Assembly: GCF_018139145.2 (NCBI RefSeq)
Contig: NW_026114246.1
Location: 1 to 64,000 of the forward strand
Source of the DNA: Gymnogyps californianus
Lineage: Eukaryota; Chordata; Aves; Accipitriformes; Cathartidae
Direction of reading: 5' to 3'
Length of the DNA stretch: 64,000 nucleotides
Positions 22,129-35,020 of the stretch are shown piece by piece (position 1 is the stretch's first letter; every line of letters starts with the position of its first letter). The position numbers and the translations under genes were made by a program. The notes beneath the pieces are model-generated. The model saw nothing but the letters and a program-made list of their open reading frames with translations. It did no database searches and was not told the origin of the DNA.

Positions 22129-25100
22129 AAGGGTCACAGGCCTTGGTTGAAAGCTGGTGGCAATAGGTGACAATGGCTAATGTCAAGTTCCCTGGTGCCA
22201 GACAGGTTTGTTTGCTGGGTGTTAGGCATTGACATAGCACATGCTAAGAAGGGCAATTATGAATTTTGCAATATTCAAAGCCACCCCAGTGGGATGACAG
22301 ATGCCCTCATCCTGTATCTGTGGACCCATTAATTAATCAAGCTCTGGTTTTGGGGTACAGTGTAGACTAGTGAGATGCCCACGGTTAGAGTTTGGTCAGG
22401 AGCAGTAGGAGCTCAAAGTGCTCATCTGTTTCTGGGTTTTGCAAGGCCTGCCAGGATAAAAAAAAGGCTGGTGCTGGCAGCAGTTGCATCTTAGGGCAGT
22501 GTGAGGAAAATTGTGATTCTTTAGTCATGTTTTGGGATACAGATCCAAAGTTACATTTGACACACGTTCTTATCATCATAGTTCCCTATATCAAGGCTGT
22601 AATCATCTTTAAATACATGGGTCTGTCTCAGGAACCTCTCTGGAGAAACTCTAGCATTGACCACAAACTTCTATAACATCCTCGTCTCCAACTGCTTCAT
22701 CATGCTTAATATCACATTAACTAAAGGCATTTTCTCTCAGGTTGATTTTCAGTGTGCATTTCCCTACTACAGACATAGCTTTCACAGGGGTTGATGGTTC
22801 CCAGACCCAGGCAGGGCCATGGGAATGACTGCCACCACCATCACCTCAGACAGCAGCAGTAAGTGCAAGCTGTGAGTCTTTAGTTTAGATCAACCATTTG
22901 TCGATTGAACATACAAATGCAGGCATAAAAATTATTATGGCTCAACTATTTGAGGAGTGATAGCATTATGGAACAGTTTCCTGTTGCTTCTCATTTTCAC
23001 TCTGTTTGTATAAACTATGTGCTTTGAGCTTCAGGATAACTCATGGCCACAGAGCAATGCCAGTGCGGTGCAGAGATTTACAGTGAGTTACGTGATCAGA
23101 TGGAGTGGTGCAGGGGGTATTTCCAAGATCCATTAAGGTCATTCTTTTGAACAGTAGCTGTCCTCCTGCAGGGATTCTGAAATATATTTGCCTTCTGGGA
23201 AACTTAGAAAAAAACATACAAATATTTATAAATGTACCCAGTGCAATGTTCAGCTTGACACTTAATGCTGAAAAGCTGTTTGTTTCAGACATTACACATG
23301 CAGTTCTGCCATCCTTTTAAATTGTTTTCTGTTTCCATGAAAACTGTTAGCCCTTCCTCTCTCCCATTAGTCCAGTTAGCATTTTATTACTGTAAATAAC
23401 TCTGTAGTACCTAACAAGGGGGGAGACTGTAACATTGTGTCTTCCTCCTGTCAATCAATATTGACCGGCTCCAGCCCTCTGTGTCACTGCAAGTGTTTGC
23501 GAGTTGTATCATCTACCGGAATATGCCCGATGGAGTAGTTTCTAATGAGCTCTGGTTATTTGGTCCTAGTGGTTCTGGTTTCCACTGTGCAGATAAGCTA
23601 TATTCCTCAGAAAATAACAAGATCAGAGGCCTCCTCACAGCTAGTGTAACATACACTGTTTTTATATAGAGAGATATTTATATGAACCTGAATTGCAGGT
23701 TTAGAGATGCTAAAAGTACACAAAATCCTGTTCATGCTGCCTGCATAATCACTGTTTTTCAACAAGGTAACTGAGAAGGAGGTAGGCGTTTTTAAAATAT
23801 TCCTACACAAAAAAAAAAAAGAATCTGAAGTTACCCCCAACTGAACTGGTAAAATGGACATTATTTGTGCTCTTAAATTTGTGTTTAATTGTGATAAAAT
23901 AAAGTAAAAAAAAAATGGAGTTAGCAATATTTTCTTTGAGAAAGCTAAAAAGGACTCAAACCCTTGCTTGTGCATCTAAAACTATGTATTTTTATCAAAG
24001 CCATTTTATTCAAACTAGTTATAAAATTGCAGCAATAAAATCAGATGACTCCTGGAAAGGTAATATGATACATAGCAATTGCTTTGAAACATAATCATTT
24101 CATAAAATGCATTCTTTTGATAGTGCATTACCTACCTATAAAATTTTAAAGGACACCAGTTGAGCTTTTAGCAACCTATTGACCAACTAAAAAAAATGGT
24201 TTCTTTTGAAACTCCATATTCTGTACTGGGGTCCCATTGCTTGTCCTTTTACTGTCCCATAAATGCATTAATTACTACCATAGACAGTTCTGTATGAAAG
24301 GAAAGTCATATTGCTGCTGGAGCAAACACCCACAGTCCCTGCTTTCTAATCATCTGTTTCATTTTTTCATATCCCTTGAGATCATCTTCCTGTGGTCATG
24401 TTTTACCTTACCCTCATTTCACTGCACATTAAACTATATAAAGTTTCTCTTTCAGCCCTACACAGCCCTATACTGTCTGGTGGTTTCACTCTCTGAGAGA
24501 GTTGTGCTGAAACATAGGCGTTCTTAAGCAGTATTCCCAGGGGGTGAATTAGTTGGTTTTGTGAAGGCTTTCAGATAAAAATTAAAGGTGCCTTGAGTAG
24601 CAGATGTTGGAGGGGAAACCATATGGCAGATGAAGGAATGAGTCAGAGAAAGTGAATCACTTCATATTGTAGGCACAAATTATCATAATTCTTAAATTTC
24701 TTGTTCAGAATTAAATACTTCATGTGGCAGTCTATTATCCCCTGCAGTATTTTCTTTCTGACTCAGTGTTGTCAAGGTGTGGTAGTGTTCAAGCTCAGAC
24801 ATAAGCATGTAATTGTTGCTGAGTAGATCCTGTAGGAAATGCTTCTTATCAGTTAAAAGAATAACTTAAAAGGAATCAGTTAACCGTTACCTGACAGGAA
24901 AATAAAATTTTTTGTCATTCAATCCCCAACATATATATTTCTAAATTTGTATACATTTGTATATATTAATATCTTTGCTGTATTTCTTCTGACACTATGA
25001 CATAATGTCAAAAAAGCAACAGTATACATATCTGAGGCAGCCTAATCCCCAGAGGCTTCTTTACCAAAGTTGCCCCTGGTGAATCCAGTGTATTAACATG

Positions 25101-25265
25101 CAAGTGAAGCTCAGCTTCTGAACAGCTCTGGAGAAAACTCCTGAATGCCTTAGGTGCTATAGCTGGTAAAAGCCTCTTTACCTGTTACCTACAGTGTGCT
25201 AAGCAATAATGCTGCTGGACTTTTCCAGTATCATTAAAAACCTAATGAAATTCCTGGTTTTTTAG
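22129..25265. other. Anonymous DNA upstream of first recognised ITGA2 exon
   Basis: I searched by eye for the upstream ITGA2 exons (signal peptide and start of the beta-propeller) and did not find them. Several A- or T-rich tracts are present. The stretch may be intron of the ancestral gene, but nothing proves it. Confidence 0.4.
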
Positions 25266-25375
25266 GTTGTTGGTTGGTTCACCCTGGAGTGGCTATCCAG
25301 TTAACAGAACCGGAGATATCTATGCATGTCCTGTTGGTACATCCAAAACCACATTTAAAAAATTGAATTTACAAG
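25266..25375 (+). pseudogene. ITGA2: ITGA2 exon: early propeller (LLVGSPWSG)
   Basis: After a TTTTTTAG acceptor the frame reads LLVGSPWSGYPVNRTGDIY and ends KKLNLQ before GTAAG. It corresponds to an early beta-propeller blade of alpha-2. The first base completes a split codon, consistent with Trp in the human protein. The exon is open and its splice sites are good. Confidence 0.92.
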
Positions 25376-25980
25376 GTAAGTTGTAATGAATAATGTCTTG
25401 CTACAATTGTTCATTTTTTCCTCATTTTTATACCAGGCCAATCTATCTAATAAAATATCAGAAACTAGCAAGACCAATAACAAAAATAGGTGTCAGCAGA
25501 GTATGTGTGAATGTTGCTGCACTGGCATGCAGAGGAATTTAATTTTCATTGACAAGCTCAGCATTCCTTGATCTTAGCCTCCTTGAAGAATAAAATATGG
25601 ATCTTACTGTATATTATAAGGCTGTTTCTAGAGCAATCTCTCTCTCATCCTTTTCACTTGGCTGTTCCTGAGTTCTAAATTTAACTGTCAGCAAGCACTT
25701 ACAGGTATTGTTACAGCTGCCCCTGTGATATGGATGTGAACTCTTTTTTTTGCCTTTCTGCCATTTATTTCACACATTCCTAAGGTGGATTTGATTTGTG
25801 ACATCAGCTTATTGTACAACTGTATTATTATTATTACTACTGTTTGCTATATCTCTTCTGGAAATCTTTTTGTTCTACCTTTATAAATTTTCTTATAGTC
25901 TTAGTCATTTGTATCAGCCCTATTAATAATGTTAGTAGTAGTAATATTTATAACATATTTACTTTATACTTGAGGGTTCT

Positions 25981-26520
25981 TGTTGTAAGGATATGTGGAA
26001 GAGGAGTGTCTGCTCCTTTAAGGGTATCTGGTCAAGGACCTTTTTCAGTGCAACAAGAAAAGGAGGAAGCCATAAACAAGAACATAAGGGGACACAAACC
26101 TGACAAGCAAATGATCAGGGAGGCAGTGATGAGAACCAAACCTGGTCAGTCACACTAATTGATGGGCTATCAAGAAACTACAGGCACCTCTTCCAGGAAA
26201 ATCAACCTGGAATTTGCAACTGTTAAGACTGTAAACCAGGGGGACCCCGGACTGGGAGGGGTGCAGGAATTGATGGAGCTGTGCAAACCCATGGGGGATG
26301 TGCAGGGGAAGGGGGAGCAGGGAGTAACAAAGAGAGGGGGATAGGCAGAAAAGGGTATAAAAAGGGGTCAGTTGCATGTAAAATGGGGCTAGTCAGGATG
26401 CTTGTTTGGCTGAGCCCTGTGTCTGATCACCGCAGTCTGTCCTATCTTCTTATTAAATCTTTTCTTAAACTATCTCTCTGCATAATCTCAGTCTCTGTCC
26501 CGTGTGTGTGCTGCAAGGAC
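25981..26520 (+). repeat. LTR-like element in ITGA2 intron
   Basis: Begins TGTTGTAAGGATATG. It has GGGTATAAAAAGGGG near 26353-26367 as a TATA box and TATTAAATC near 26451-26459 as a poly(A) signal, the spacing expected of an LTR. The right end is not clear because it runs into minisatellite sequence, and I found no target-site duplication. Confidence 0.65.
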
Positions 26521-27460
26521 TAAGCGCCAGCTACTGGTGAGACCGCTGTGTGTGTGAGTGAAAACTGGTACCAGCTACTGGAGTGGGGCCCGGGGTGTGG
26601 GTGCCCTGGCCTGTGGTGCCAGCTACTGGAGCCAGTGGGGTTCTTTAACTTTCAGCCACTGGGGCGGGAATGGTGTGTGTCCCAAAACCAGCTGCTGGGG
26701 GGGGACCAGGGTGAGTGAGGCAAGTGAGGGGCTCCACGCTGGCAGCTGGAGAGGGACTGTGGGTTACAGCCCAGGTGCCAGCTGCTGGGGCATGAGTGTC
26801 TGTATCTTCCCCACACCGTGTGTTCGTGTGTGTGTGTGTGTGTGTGTGCTCATTCATTCGTTCACTAGCAAACTTTAAGCTGGACCAGCTAGCTTAGGGG
26901 GGACCTCGGGTCCGGGCAGAGGGGTCCGTGCTGGTACACCCAGGGGGACTTACAAATGTGGAGTGCATGAGGGATGAATGTGTGAGTGCTGCCTGTTTGC
27001 AGCAAGCACTGAGCTGGACCAGCTGGTGAATAGGGGACCCGTGGGGTGGGTAAGGGGGCCTGGGATCCAGGCAGGGGTGCTGGTGGACAGAGAGGCCATG
27101 CCGGTACTCAGGGGATCCACAAATGTGCACGTGCTTGTGAACCCAGAGTGTCGTGTGTGTGTGCCTGCACTAGTGACCTCCAGTCTCTGCCAGTCCAAGA
27201 GGAGCACACCCTGTACATGGGTGCTGCTGAAGGCAACACCTTGTCTGTGGCAGTCTGTGTGACTGGCCATTTCAGGGTCCTCTGTGTGTGTGTCTGTGTG
27301 TGTGTGTGTCAGATGTGTGCTCAGCTTCACTACTGGTGCCATGTCCCTCAGTCTGGGCAGAGGCTCTGAGTCCCTGGGCACCGGACTGGGCTCCAGCATC
27401 TGGGCAGGAGGGTCTTGGGCCAGAGCAGCTGGCGGAGGCAGCCACACTCTTGACATCACT
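26521..27460 (+). repeat. Minisatellite-like GC/GT-rich block
   Basis: CCAGCTACTGG or CCAGCTGCTGG recurs at least five times. A longer imperfect repeat starts AGCTGGACCAGCT at about 26879 and 27011 and ends ACAAATGTG each time. Two (GT)n runs occur at about 26826-26849 and 27280-27310. ORFs on both strands here are repeat artefacts. Confidence 0.75.
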
Positions 27461-28048
27461 TAACACTTGTTACATTCTCATTTTGAATTGCACTTACTGA
27501 ATATATATTATATGAAGCCTTTTCTGCCTCTGTGTGTTTGCAGACTAAGTATAAAATGGGGTTCACTTTCGGATACAGTGAAAATACAGGACCGCAGAGT
27601 GTGCTGAGATGCCTACTTTATGTTTATTTGTGGTGCAGCACACTTCTGTCCTCCACCGTTCCTTCCACATTTTTGTCTAAAGTGTGATACTGGATGAGAG
27701 GAGTCTGGTGTCCTGCGGAATATAACAGTAGCTGCTCAGCTGCAGCTACTCAGCCAGCCAAAAATACTCAATGGCAAAGACGACAATTTCTTCCTCTCTT
27801 TTGCCTTCACCTCACTTGAGGGCAGGCATTCTAGATGGCCACACTTAATTCATGTCTATAATTAACCGTTAGCAAATTTTTTACAAAGATTAGCTTTTGT
27901 TTCTTTTATCTCAGAATTTTATACAGCCATTTGGAAGAGGCATCTTAGATTCTGAGAAATCAAGCTTTAGAAAAGGAATTCTAACTTACTAAATTGGTTC
28001 TACATCTTATTTATTATTCTGTCATTATTTAATCTCTTTTTATTTCAG

Positions 28049-28141
28049 CTTTAATAAATATTCTGAATGTGACCGAGATAAAGGAAGACATGAACCTTGG
28101 CTTGACTCTAATACAGAACTCAAAAAACAGGAGGATTTTTG
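28049..28141 (+). pseudogene. ITGA2: ITGA2 exon: propeller segment (NVTEIK)
   Basis: TTTCAG acceptor and GTACGT donor. The reading frame contains LNVTEIKEDMNLGLTL, equivalent to the NVTEMK...LGLIL segment of human alpha-2, with its N-glycosylation sequon N-V-T. It is open but diverged at the C-terminal end, where a normally glycine-rich stretch reads NSKNRR. Confidence 0.9.
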
Positions 28142-28933
28142 GTACGTATTGAGGACATATTCAATAGACAGTCCAAGCTGAATGTATTTTATTATGCAGC
28201 ATAGATTAATACATATTTTGCATATTTTAAAATATTCCATCCCACTGTCATTACCTAGGGTCCAAAATCAGGAAAATTACAAATTGTCTCCTTCTGCATT
28301 TATCTAAATATCCTATAGAAGAGCATATAATTAAATATTCTGTAATTTAAATCAAGTCAGACAACATAGGCAAGAATATTTCCACCATGGACATCTGTAA
28401 GGTAGTCTTATATAGTTCTGGTTATGCTTTCAAAAGACAGTATGGGATCTCTCCTCCACCGTAAGCACTTGCACAGTGACTGTTCTCCTGAGATGTCAAG
28501 ATTTCCAGTCCCATGGATCTGCCTTTTCCTTTAGCAATATGATTTATTTAGTTAGTGAGCTGGAGGAGGATGCATTTTCTACGTGTATATTCTGCAAACC
28601 ACTCTCCTTGGAGCCTGTAAAACAGATTTCATCATTGAAAGAAAGTTAATGTCCATTTAATATGCTTTTTTACAATCTTAACCATAAGCATGAAAACTGT
28701 TGGAATGTAGGTGTATTCCAGTTTATGATGCACACATTGTAGGCATGTGGAATGATTAAACGAAACAATAAACTACAGGCAAATGAGCTTTGAGACTCAC
28801 TTTAAGCTTTGTATTTCTCTGTTGTATCAGAAAAGTATTCAATTATTTATTATCTTCATTACCATATAGCCCAATTCATTGAAGTAATTAACAGGTCTAA
28901 TTCTAAGCTTTCCAGCAGCTTTCTTGGAGTTAG

Positions 28934-30082
28934 TGTATTGGGTTTGCGTGGCAAGGTTTTGGTAGCCAGGAGGGCTACAGGGGTGGCTTCTGTGAGAAGC
29001 TGCTAGAAGCTTCCCCTATGATGTCCAATAAAGTCAATGCCAGCGGGTTCCAAGATGGACCCACCACTGGCCAAGGCTGAGCCAATCAGCAACAGTGGTA
29101 GCGCCTCTGTGATAACATATTTAAGAAAGGGGGGGAAAAAACTGTGCAACTACAGCTGACGAGAAGAGTGAGAAGATGTGAGAGGAACAACTCTGCAGAC
29201 ACCAAGGTCAGTGAAGAAGGAGGGGGAGGAGGTGCTCCAGGCACCGGAGCAGAGATTCCCCTGCAGCCCCTGGTGAAGACCATGGTGAGGCAGGCTGTCC
29301 CCCTGCAGCCCATGGAGGTCCACAGTGGAGCAGATATCCACCTGCAGCCCCTGGAGGACCCCACGCCGGAGCAGGTGGATGCGCCCAAAGGAGGCTGTGA
29401 CCCCGTGGGAAGCCCGCGCTGGAGCAGGCTCCTGGCAGGACCTGTGGAGAGAGTGGAGCCCACGCTGAAGCAGGTTTACTGGCAGGGCTTGTGACCCCAT
29501 GGGGGACCCATGCTGGAGCAGTCTGTTCCTGAAGGACTGCACCCCGTGGGAAGGACCCATGCTGGAGCAGTTCATGAAGAACTGTAGCCCATGGGAAGGA
29601 CTCACATTGGAGAAGTTCGTGAAGGACTGTCTCCCGTGGGAGGGACCCCATGCTGGAGCAGGGGAAGAGTGTGAGGAGTCCTCCCCCTGAGGAGGAAGGA
29701 GCGGCAGAAACAACGTGTGATGAACTGGGCCAAACCCCCCCTTTCCCATCCCCCTGTGCCTCTCAGGGGGGGAGGAGGTAGAGAAAATCAGGAGTAAAGT
29801 TAAGCCCGGGAAGAAGGGAGGGGTGGGGGGAAGGTGTTTTTAAGATTTGGTTTTATTTCTCATTACCCTACTCTGATTTTTATTGGTAATAAATGAAATT
29901 AAATTAATTTTTCCCCGAGTCGAGTCTGTTTTGCTCGTGACAGTAATTGGTGAGTGATCTCCCTGTCCTTATCTCGACCCACAGCTTTTCATTTTATTTT
30001 CTCTCCCCTGTCCAGCTGAGGAGGGGGAGTGACAGAGCAGCTTTGGTGGGCACCTGGCATCCAGCCAGGGTCAACCCACCAA
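28934..30082 (+). repeat. Long solo LTR with internal minisatellite, copy 2
   Basis: Second copy of the LTR at 11207-12312, starting TGTATTGGGTTTGCG and ending near CAACCCACCA. The flanks are gttag (28929-28933) and gttaa (after 30082), a possible 5-bp duplication with one change. It has three units of the 45-bp PWEGP-encoding repeat where copy 1 has two. It lies in an ITGA2 intron in the sense orientation. Confidence 0.87.
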
Positions 30083-33000
30083 GGTTAATCATAACTTCAA
30101 AATACAGCAACAGTGCTCTTCTTGATTGTTGGTTTGAGAAGATACTTATTAAAAAAATCTTATTCTATCTCTTTGATAATACCTTTTAATTACTGTTAAT
30201 ACTGTCCCATGCATACCCACTTTAATCAGTATCTGTAGTTGCAGTAATTTAAAACATCTCATGCAGAAAAATTTTCATTTTTAATAATATTTGAACTTCT
30301 CTCAAATATAAAGAATTTCCTGATCCATATGGTATTGATTGACTCTACATAAATTGCATAAAGTAACAAAAAAAGAGTTGAACACTAAGACGTGAACAGT
30401 TAGCCACTTCTTTGGCGAAGGGAGTTCTTTTTGACAGAAGGAGAACGGGGTATTGGAGACAGGTGCTTATTTGTGACTCAGCCTCAACAAATATCAAAAG
30501 TCCTGTGACTTAGATGTGGCTGGAATTGGATAATAAGTGGAGATTATCTTTGCTCGTAATTGCAAGCCGCTGCCAGCCAGGACTTCGCTCCAAGATGCTG
30601 TCTCTGGCAGCTGGCCTCTGTGATGGGTTCTTTGGGTTATGCTCAGGGCTTCCTCGTCCCGGTTTGCTGTGCTCCTTCCTCCTGTGGCTGCCTCTCTCTC
30701 AGCCTCCGTCCGCTTGCACCAGTCTGTGCTGCATCCCAGGAGGTGTCCTGGGCTGCTTGGCTGGAACGTGACCCAGCCTGATATGTCTGTGCCGTAGCTT
30801 GAGGGTCCTGCTGGTTCAGCTGTTTGGTGCCATGTGATTACTTCCCACAGGTATCCTAAGTACAGGGCAGTCATTTTCACATGCTCATTACATTTTTCTG
30901 AGGCATGCTTAGTCCTGTTGGAAAGGTGCTTAAGAATTTCACTGATGGTTAACAACTTTTTTCCAGATTTCTGATCTAAGTTTCTATCAGTTTGTTCTGT
31001 GTGCAGTGCTGTTCCTTTAGTTAAAAGGAACAGCTCCCATCTCCCTACATGTAAAATTTCCCTTCTATATTTAACACCCCACAGTCATTCTCCTTTGTCC
31101 TTCGGTTTGCTAGACAAACACAGAGTTTTTTGGCTGAAATGCACTTTTTAAAATATACCCCTCTCGAACATGAATGACCAGATCTATGCTATATTCCACG
31201 TGAGTCTTTCCAGGGCACTATATAGTGTATTTGGTATTTCTCTGTCTCAACTAGAAGTGCTTCTTGTTACATATCTTCAGGGCATATTTGCTTTGCATGT
31301 TGGCTGCATGCTTATGGTCACCCTGTAATCAGCCAGTGCCCAATCCGTCTGCTCCTCTCTCTTCCACTCAATGAGCTCCCAGTTTATGTCCACATTTCTT
31401 AAGATTAGTCCTTAAAGGCAAGTCTGTGCCCCTTTCTAATATTCCACTTTTCAAGTTCATCAGTTTTTAATATGTGATCTCCCAGTTTTCCCCTGCATTA
31501 ATGATGCATCTTAAATTTCTGACTGTAACAATGCTAGAACATTAGACCATTTCCTTTTTTTTTTTCTTAAGGTGAAGATCAGCAAAGTTTATTAGAACAT
31601 TTTTATTTTTTGGTCCAAGATTAACATCACAATTTTGAGTTACCATTAATACAGAAGAAAACAGGCAAATGAGATTGATCTAAAAAGAACTTTAAATCAA
31701 AAATAACTTTAATTTAAAGACTCTTCTCCAGCTTCATAGTTACTGGCATAAATGATTTCTTTTGTACCTCTCACCTCTGTAAATATCCATCTTTTCCAGT
31801 AAAACTAATCATGCCCCATGTGGCAGCTATAAAGAGCACTTATCTCAAGATCGGATAATGTAGATATACTTCCCTTCTCTTGTCTAGAAAATCTGCCATC
31901 TTGTCAAATACGTTAGGATAGTTTGATGTGATCTGCCACTGGTAAACCAGTGTGTGATTTATCTATTTCATTTTCCATTTACTTCTGCCTTTAATTACCT
32001 TTTTTCAATATTCTTGAGAAAAGGGTAATAATGCTGTTCACTCTCTCTTCTCTTCCTAAATAGAGATGGTGTGTTTTCTGTTTTCCAGGCTCTCCTGACT
32101 GAATAGGGCAATCAGAAAGTATATGTAATGAAGCTATCATTTCTTTCAGAACTGTTGGACAGAGGTTATGTTTTTTCCTTGAGTTCCTAATGTGATTTTC
32201 TTTTAAAAAGAACACCACCACCACCCCCCATATCCTCATGACAAAATACTGTCTCAGTATCTGTCTTTTTTATCTAGGTACTTTTGTAAAAATCCTTCTA
32301 ATATCAGAGGTGTGGCTGTCATGCAATCAGCTGGTTGATCTAGCTGAAAACGTTTATTTTTACAGAGATCATTTTCAGCAAAGAAGCAAGATTATTTTCC
32401 CCGGAAGGCAATGAAACACGTAGCCGAGGGGTATGTGAGGCCAGGGCCAAACTTCTTTTAGCTACAGCTAAATAGGACAGTGCATACTGTGAGGCTGCAC
32501 CCTCACTGGAGATGATGACAAAGTTTAACATAAATATTTTGGCAAAGTGAATTTCCCTTGGGAACAAGGCTTCTCAAATTAATAAATGTGTGTTTGTGCA
32601 CTGATCACAAAACTCTTCAGTCTGGTCACACTGTTGGTGGTAATCGGACATACCACAAGAAAAGCTCTTCTGCATGTTTGCAGCGACGTGCATGTTCATG
32701 GCTCTGATGCCACCTCATGGTTAGTGGAAGTAGTTCTCTGCACGCTTATAAGCGATGTGCAAATACCAACCCTAGTTTTAAACCAATAGTTTGTAGAGCA
32801 GGTGGCTTAAAGCAGCACAGATTCCTTGCAGACCAAGTCACACTCCCTAGAAGTTATAGCTGTGCATAGTCTGGAGGGACCAGCTTGCAGGAGGCGGCAC
32901 TAGGATGATCACAAATAGAGAATCCTTTTTATGAGAAAGTCTATGAAAGGGGTTACCTGACACTGTCACAGTGATAACAAGGGATTTGGCCTGATAATCC

Positions 33001-33117
33001 AAGAGGGCTCCTCTGATCCTATATTCCTGTAGTCCTGCTTATTGTGCTTTTGTATATGGATATGGTGAGACAAGTATTTGTTATTTTTATAGTTTCTTTT
33101 TTTTGTTATTTTTAAAG
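30083..33117. other. Long ITGA2 intron sequence
   Basis: No LTR, LINE or exon recognised. A GC-richer patch at 30540-30800 has ORFs on both strands without recognisable similarity. Confidence 0.4.
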
Positions 33118-33228
33118 ACTCATGGTCCCTTGTGGGCACAGCAGTGTGGAAGCCTTATGCAACAGGAGTCTGTTCTGAAATCGGTCCAAGTTTCCAGATA
33201 CTAAGAAGCTTTTCTCCTGCTGTTCAAA
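33118..33228 (+). pseudogene. ITGA2: ITGA2 exon before I domain, frameshifted
   Basis: The first half reads THGPLWAQQCG in one frame and the second half YATGVCSEIGPSFQ in another, so bases have been lost between them near 33162. The equivalent human segment has CGPLWAQQCG followed by TTGVCSD, so the first conserved Cys has also changed to His. The acceptor reads TTTAAAG, with a poor pyrimidine tract. The donor GTAAGG is intact. Confidence 0.9.
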
Positions 33229-33630
33229 GTAAGGCAACATGTGCAAAACAGATTCAATTAAAAAAAACAGATCAAACAAAATCAAGATACATTTTGTCGG
33301 AGACTTTTAATTTGGGATTTTTAAAAACATGTATGTGCAAAAAGTAAAGCCCTGTGATTCACATGTAAGGACTGACAGATTCTGATCTAATGCTGATATG
33401 AATCTGGACTCACTCCTCTGAATTCAGTGGCATTGCACCAGAGCAGTGAAAATGAAGACAGGCTCAAAATCTGCATATGCTTCTATTGAGTCTTCATTCA
33501 GGCAAAACCTTCCTGATCTGAAGTATTGCCTGTGTGAGACCTAACTATGCACCTCTGGATTTAGCCAAAGAGTTGTAAGTACATTGAGACTGAAAGTGTA
33601 TTTAATGTCCACTTTTTATTTTTGTTTTAG

Positions 33631-33758
33631 AGTGTTCCTCTGTCAAAGATGTTGTGGTGGTTTGTGATGAGTCAAACAGCATTTATCTCTGGGATGCAGT
33701 GCGAGCATTTTTGAAAAAATTTGTATAAGGCTTAGATATAGGCCTTAACAAAACCCAG
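33631..33758 (+). pseudogene. ITGA2: ITGA2 I-domain exon with stop codon
   Basis: TTTTAG acceptor and CAG/GTAAG donor are intact. The frame gives DVVVVCDESNSIY, which holds the MIDAS metal-binding motif D-x-S-x-S at 33666-33680, then WDAV and KKFV. A TAA stop follows at 33726-33728 where the human protein has Gln (CAA to TAA is a single transition). GLDIG and NKTQ follow in the same frame. The Pro usually after SIY is Leu here. Any product ending here would lack most of the I domain. Confidence 0.95.
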
Positions 33759-34871
33759 GTAAGTCAAAGACATCTTTGAGAAAGACAAAAAAAAAAAAAA
33801 GTTTTATTAGCATAACTACAGTACCTCCCCCAAGGCCAGAGATTATGCAGTTGTCCTTTATCTTTCAATATTTGGGTTTTTATCTGACAGCTAACCTATT
33901 CCAAAGGGGGTTAGTAATTTGATTCAAAACATAGACTAACTAAAATAGAAGTCTAGGTTATATCTAGTGGAGTCAGATCTCTTTCATATATTATATGTAA
34001 GAATAATTAAAATGCAGTCTGTGGGGATGTGGTAAAAGTAGAACAGTTTCTTTTATGGGCTTTTCATATGGCTCTTACTTTCCAACTGCTGCATCTTTAA
34101 AATAGGAGTTTTTCCTGCTTGGTTACTATCTGATCGTTGAGTTCTTTTTTCCTTTTAATTTGATGATGGTAAGGAAAATTTTATTGCCTTTTTAAAAACA
34201 TTTTCTGTCTTTGCAGTTGTCCATTTTCCATAAACAGTTCTGGGAACAAAGACTGGGGCACTGGAAATCTCTCTCCCTAAGGCTGCCTTCTTCCTTGGGC
34301 TACTTTGGAAGCAAGGTGCTTAAAAGCTAGGCTTCCTGCTCAGTCCTTTCTGAACCTCACCTTTAGCATCTTCTCCTCTTTTTTTTTTTCTTTCATACTA
34401 AATGTACATCTTAGCATATTTCTTTAGCATTCACCTGTATTAAAAATACATAGGGTTTGCAGCGCTGTCAAGTAACTAGCCATTAGGATTTCCTTAGAAG
34501 AGATCAGAATGAGGTGCTGTCCGCTTGGAGAATTTTTGCTATTTTCTCATTTTTCCCCAGAGCTCCCTGTATTATTGCTGTCCATAAGCTCTTCCAGAAG
34601 TAACCAAGCAAACATTTAATGCCTACTATTTCAGATTGTTTGCATTAGCATATTGTAGTCCATAATAAATGACATAAGACACAAGAGCATTTAGCTTTCT
34701 TTGCTTTCCAAACGTGTTAATATTAATTGGTTTTATATGTGTTGAAAGAAAATTATAACCCCATATGCATCTGCAGATCTTTTACTCCAGCCTCACAAAT
34801 AATTAAGCATCATGACTCTATGTAACTGATTGTAATGCGTGATAATCTAACATAATTTCTTTATTGCATAG

Positions 34872-35020
34872 GTGGGTTTAATTCAGTATGCTAATGATCC
34901 CCATGTAGTGTTCAACTTGAATACATATCAAACAAAGGATGAGGTTGTTAAAGCAATGGAGGGAACATATCAGAAGGGAGGAGATCTGACTAATACTTTC
35001 AGAGCCATTGACAATGCAAG
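34872..35020 (+). pseudogene. ITGA2: ITGA2 I-domain exon (VGLIQYAN)
   Basis: This open exon reads VGLIQYANDPHVVFNLNTYQ and later GGDLTNTF, including the MIDAS-coordinating Thr of DLTNT. The acceptor is GCATAG and the donor GTAAAA. The next I-domain exons (with the TDGESHD segment) were not found downstream. ERV B begins about 600 bp after this exon. Confidence 0.95.

Noticed and set aside
26645..27466. Overlapping ORFs on both strands near the GT repeats
   Set aside because: They read through minisatellite and (GT)n sequence and show no domain.
30494..30955. 153-codon minus-strand ORF
   Set aside because: No motif, signal peptide or family resemblance. A plus-strand frame of similar quality overlaps it.
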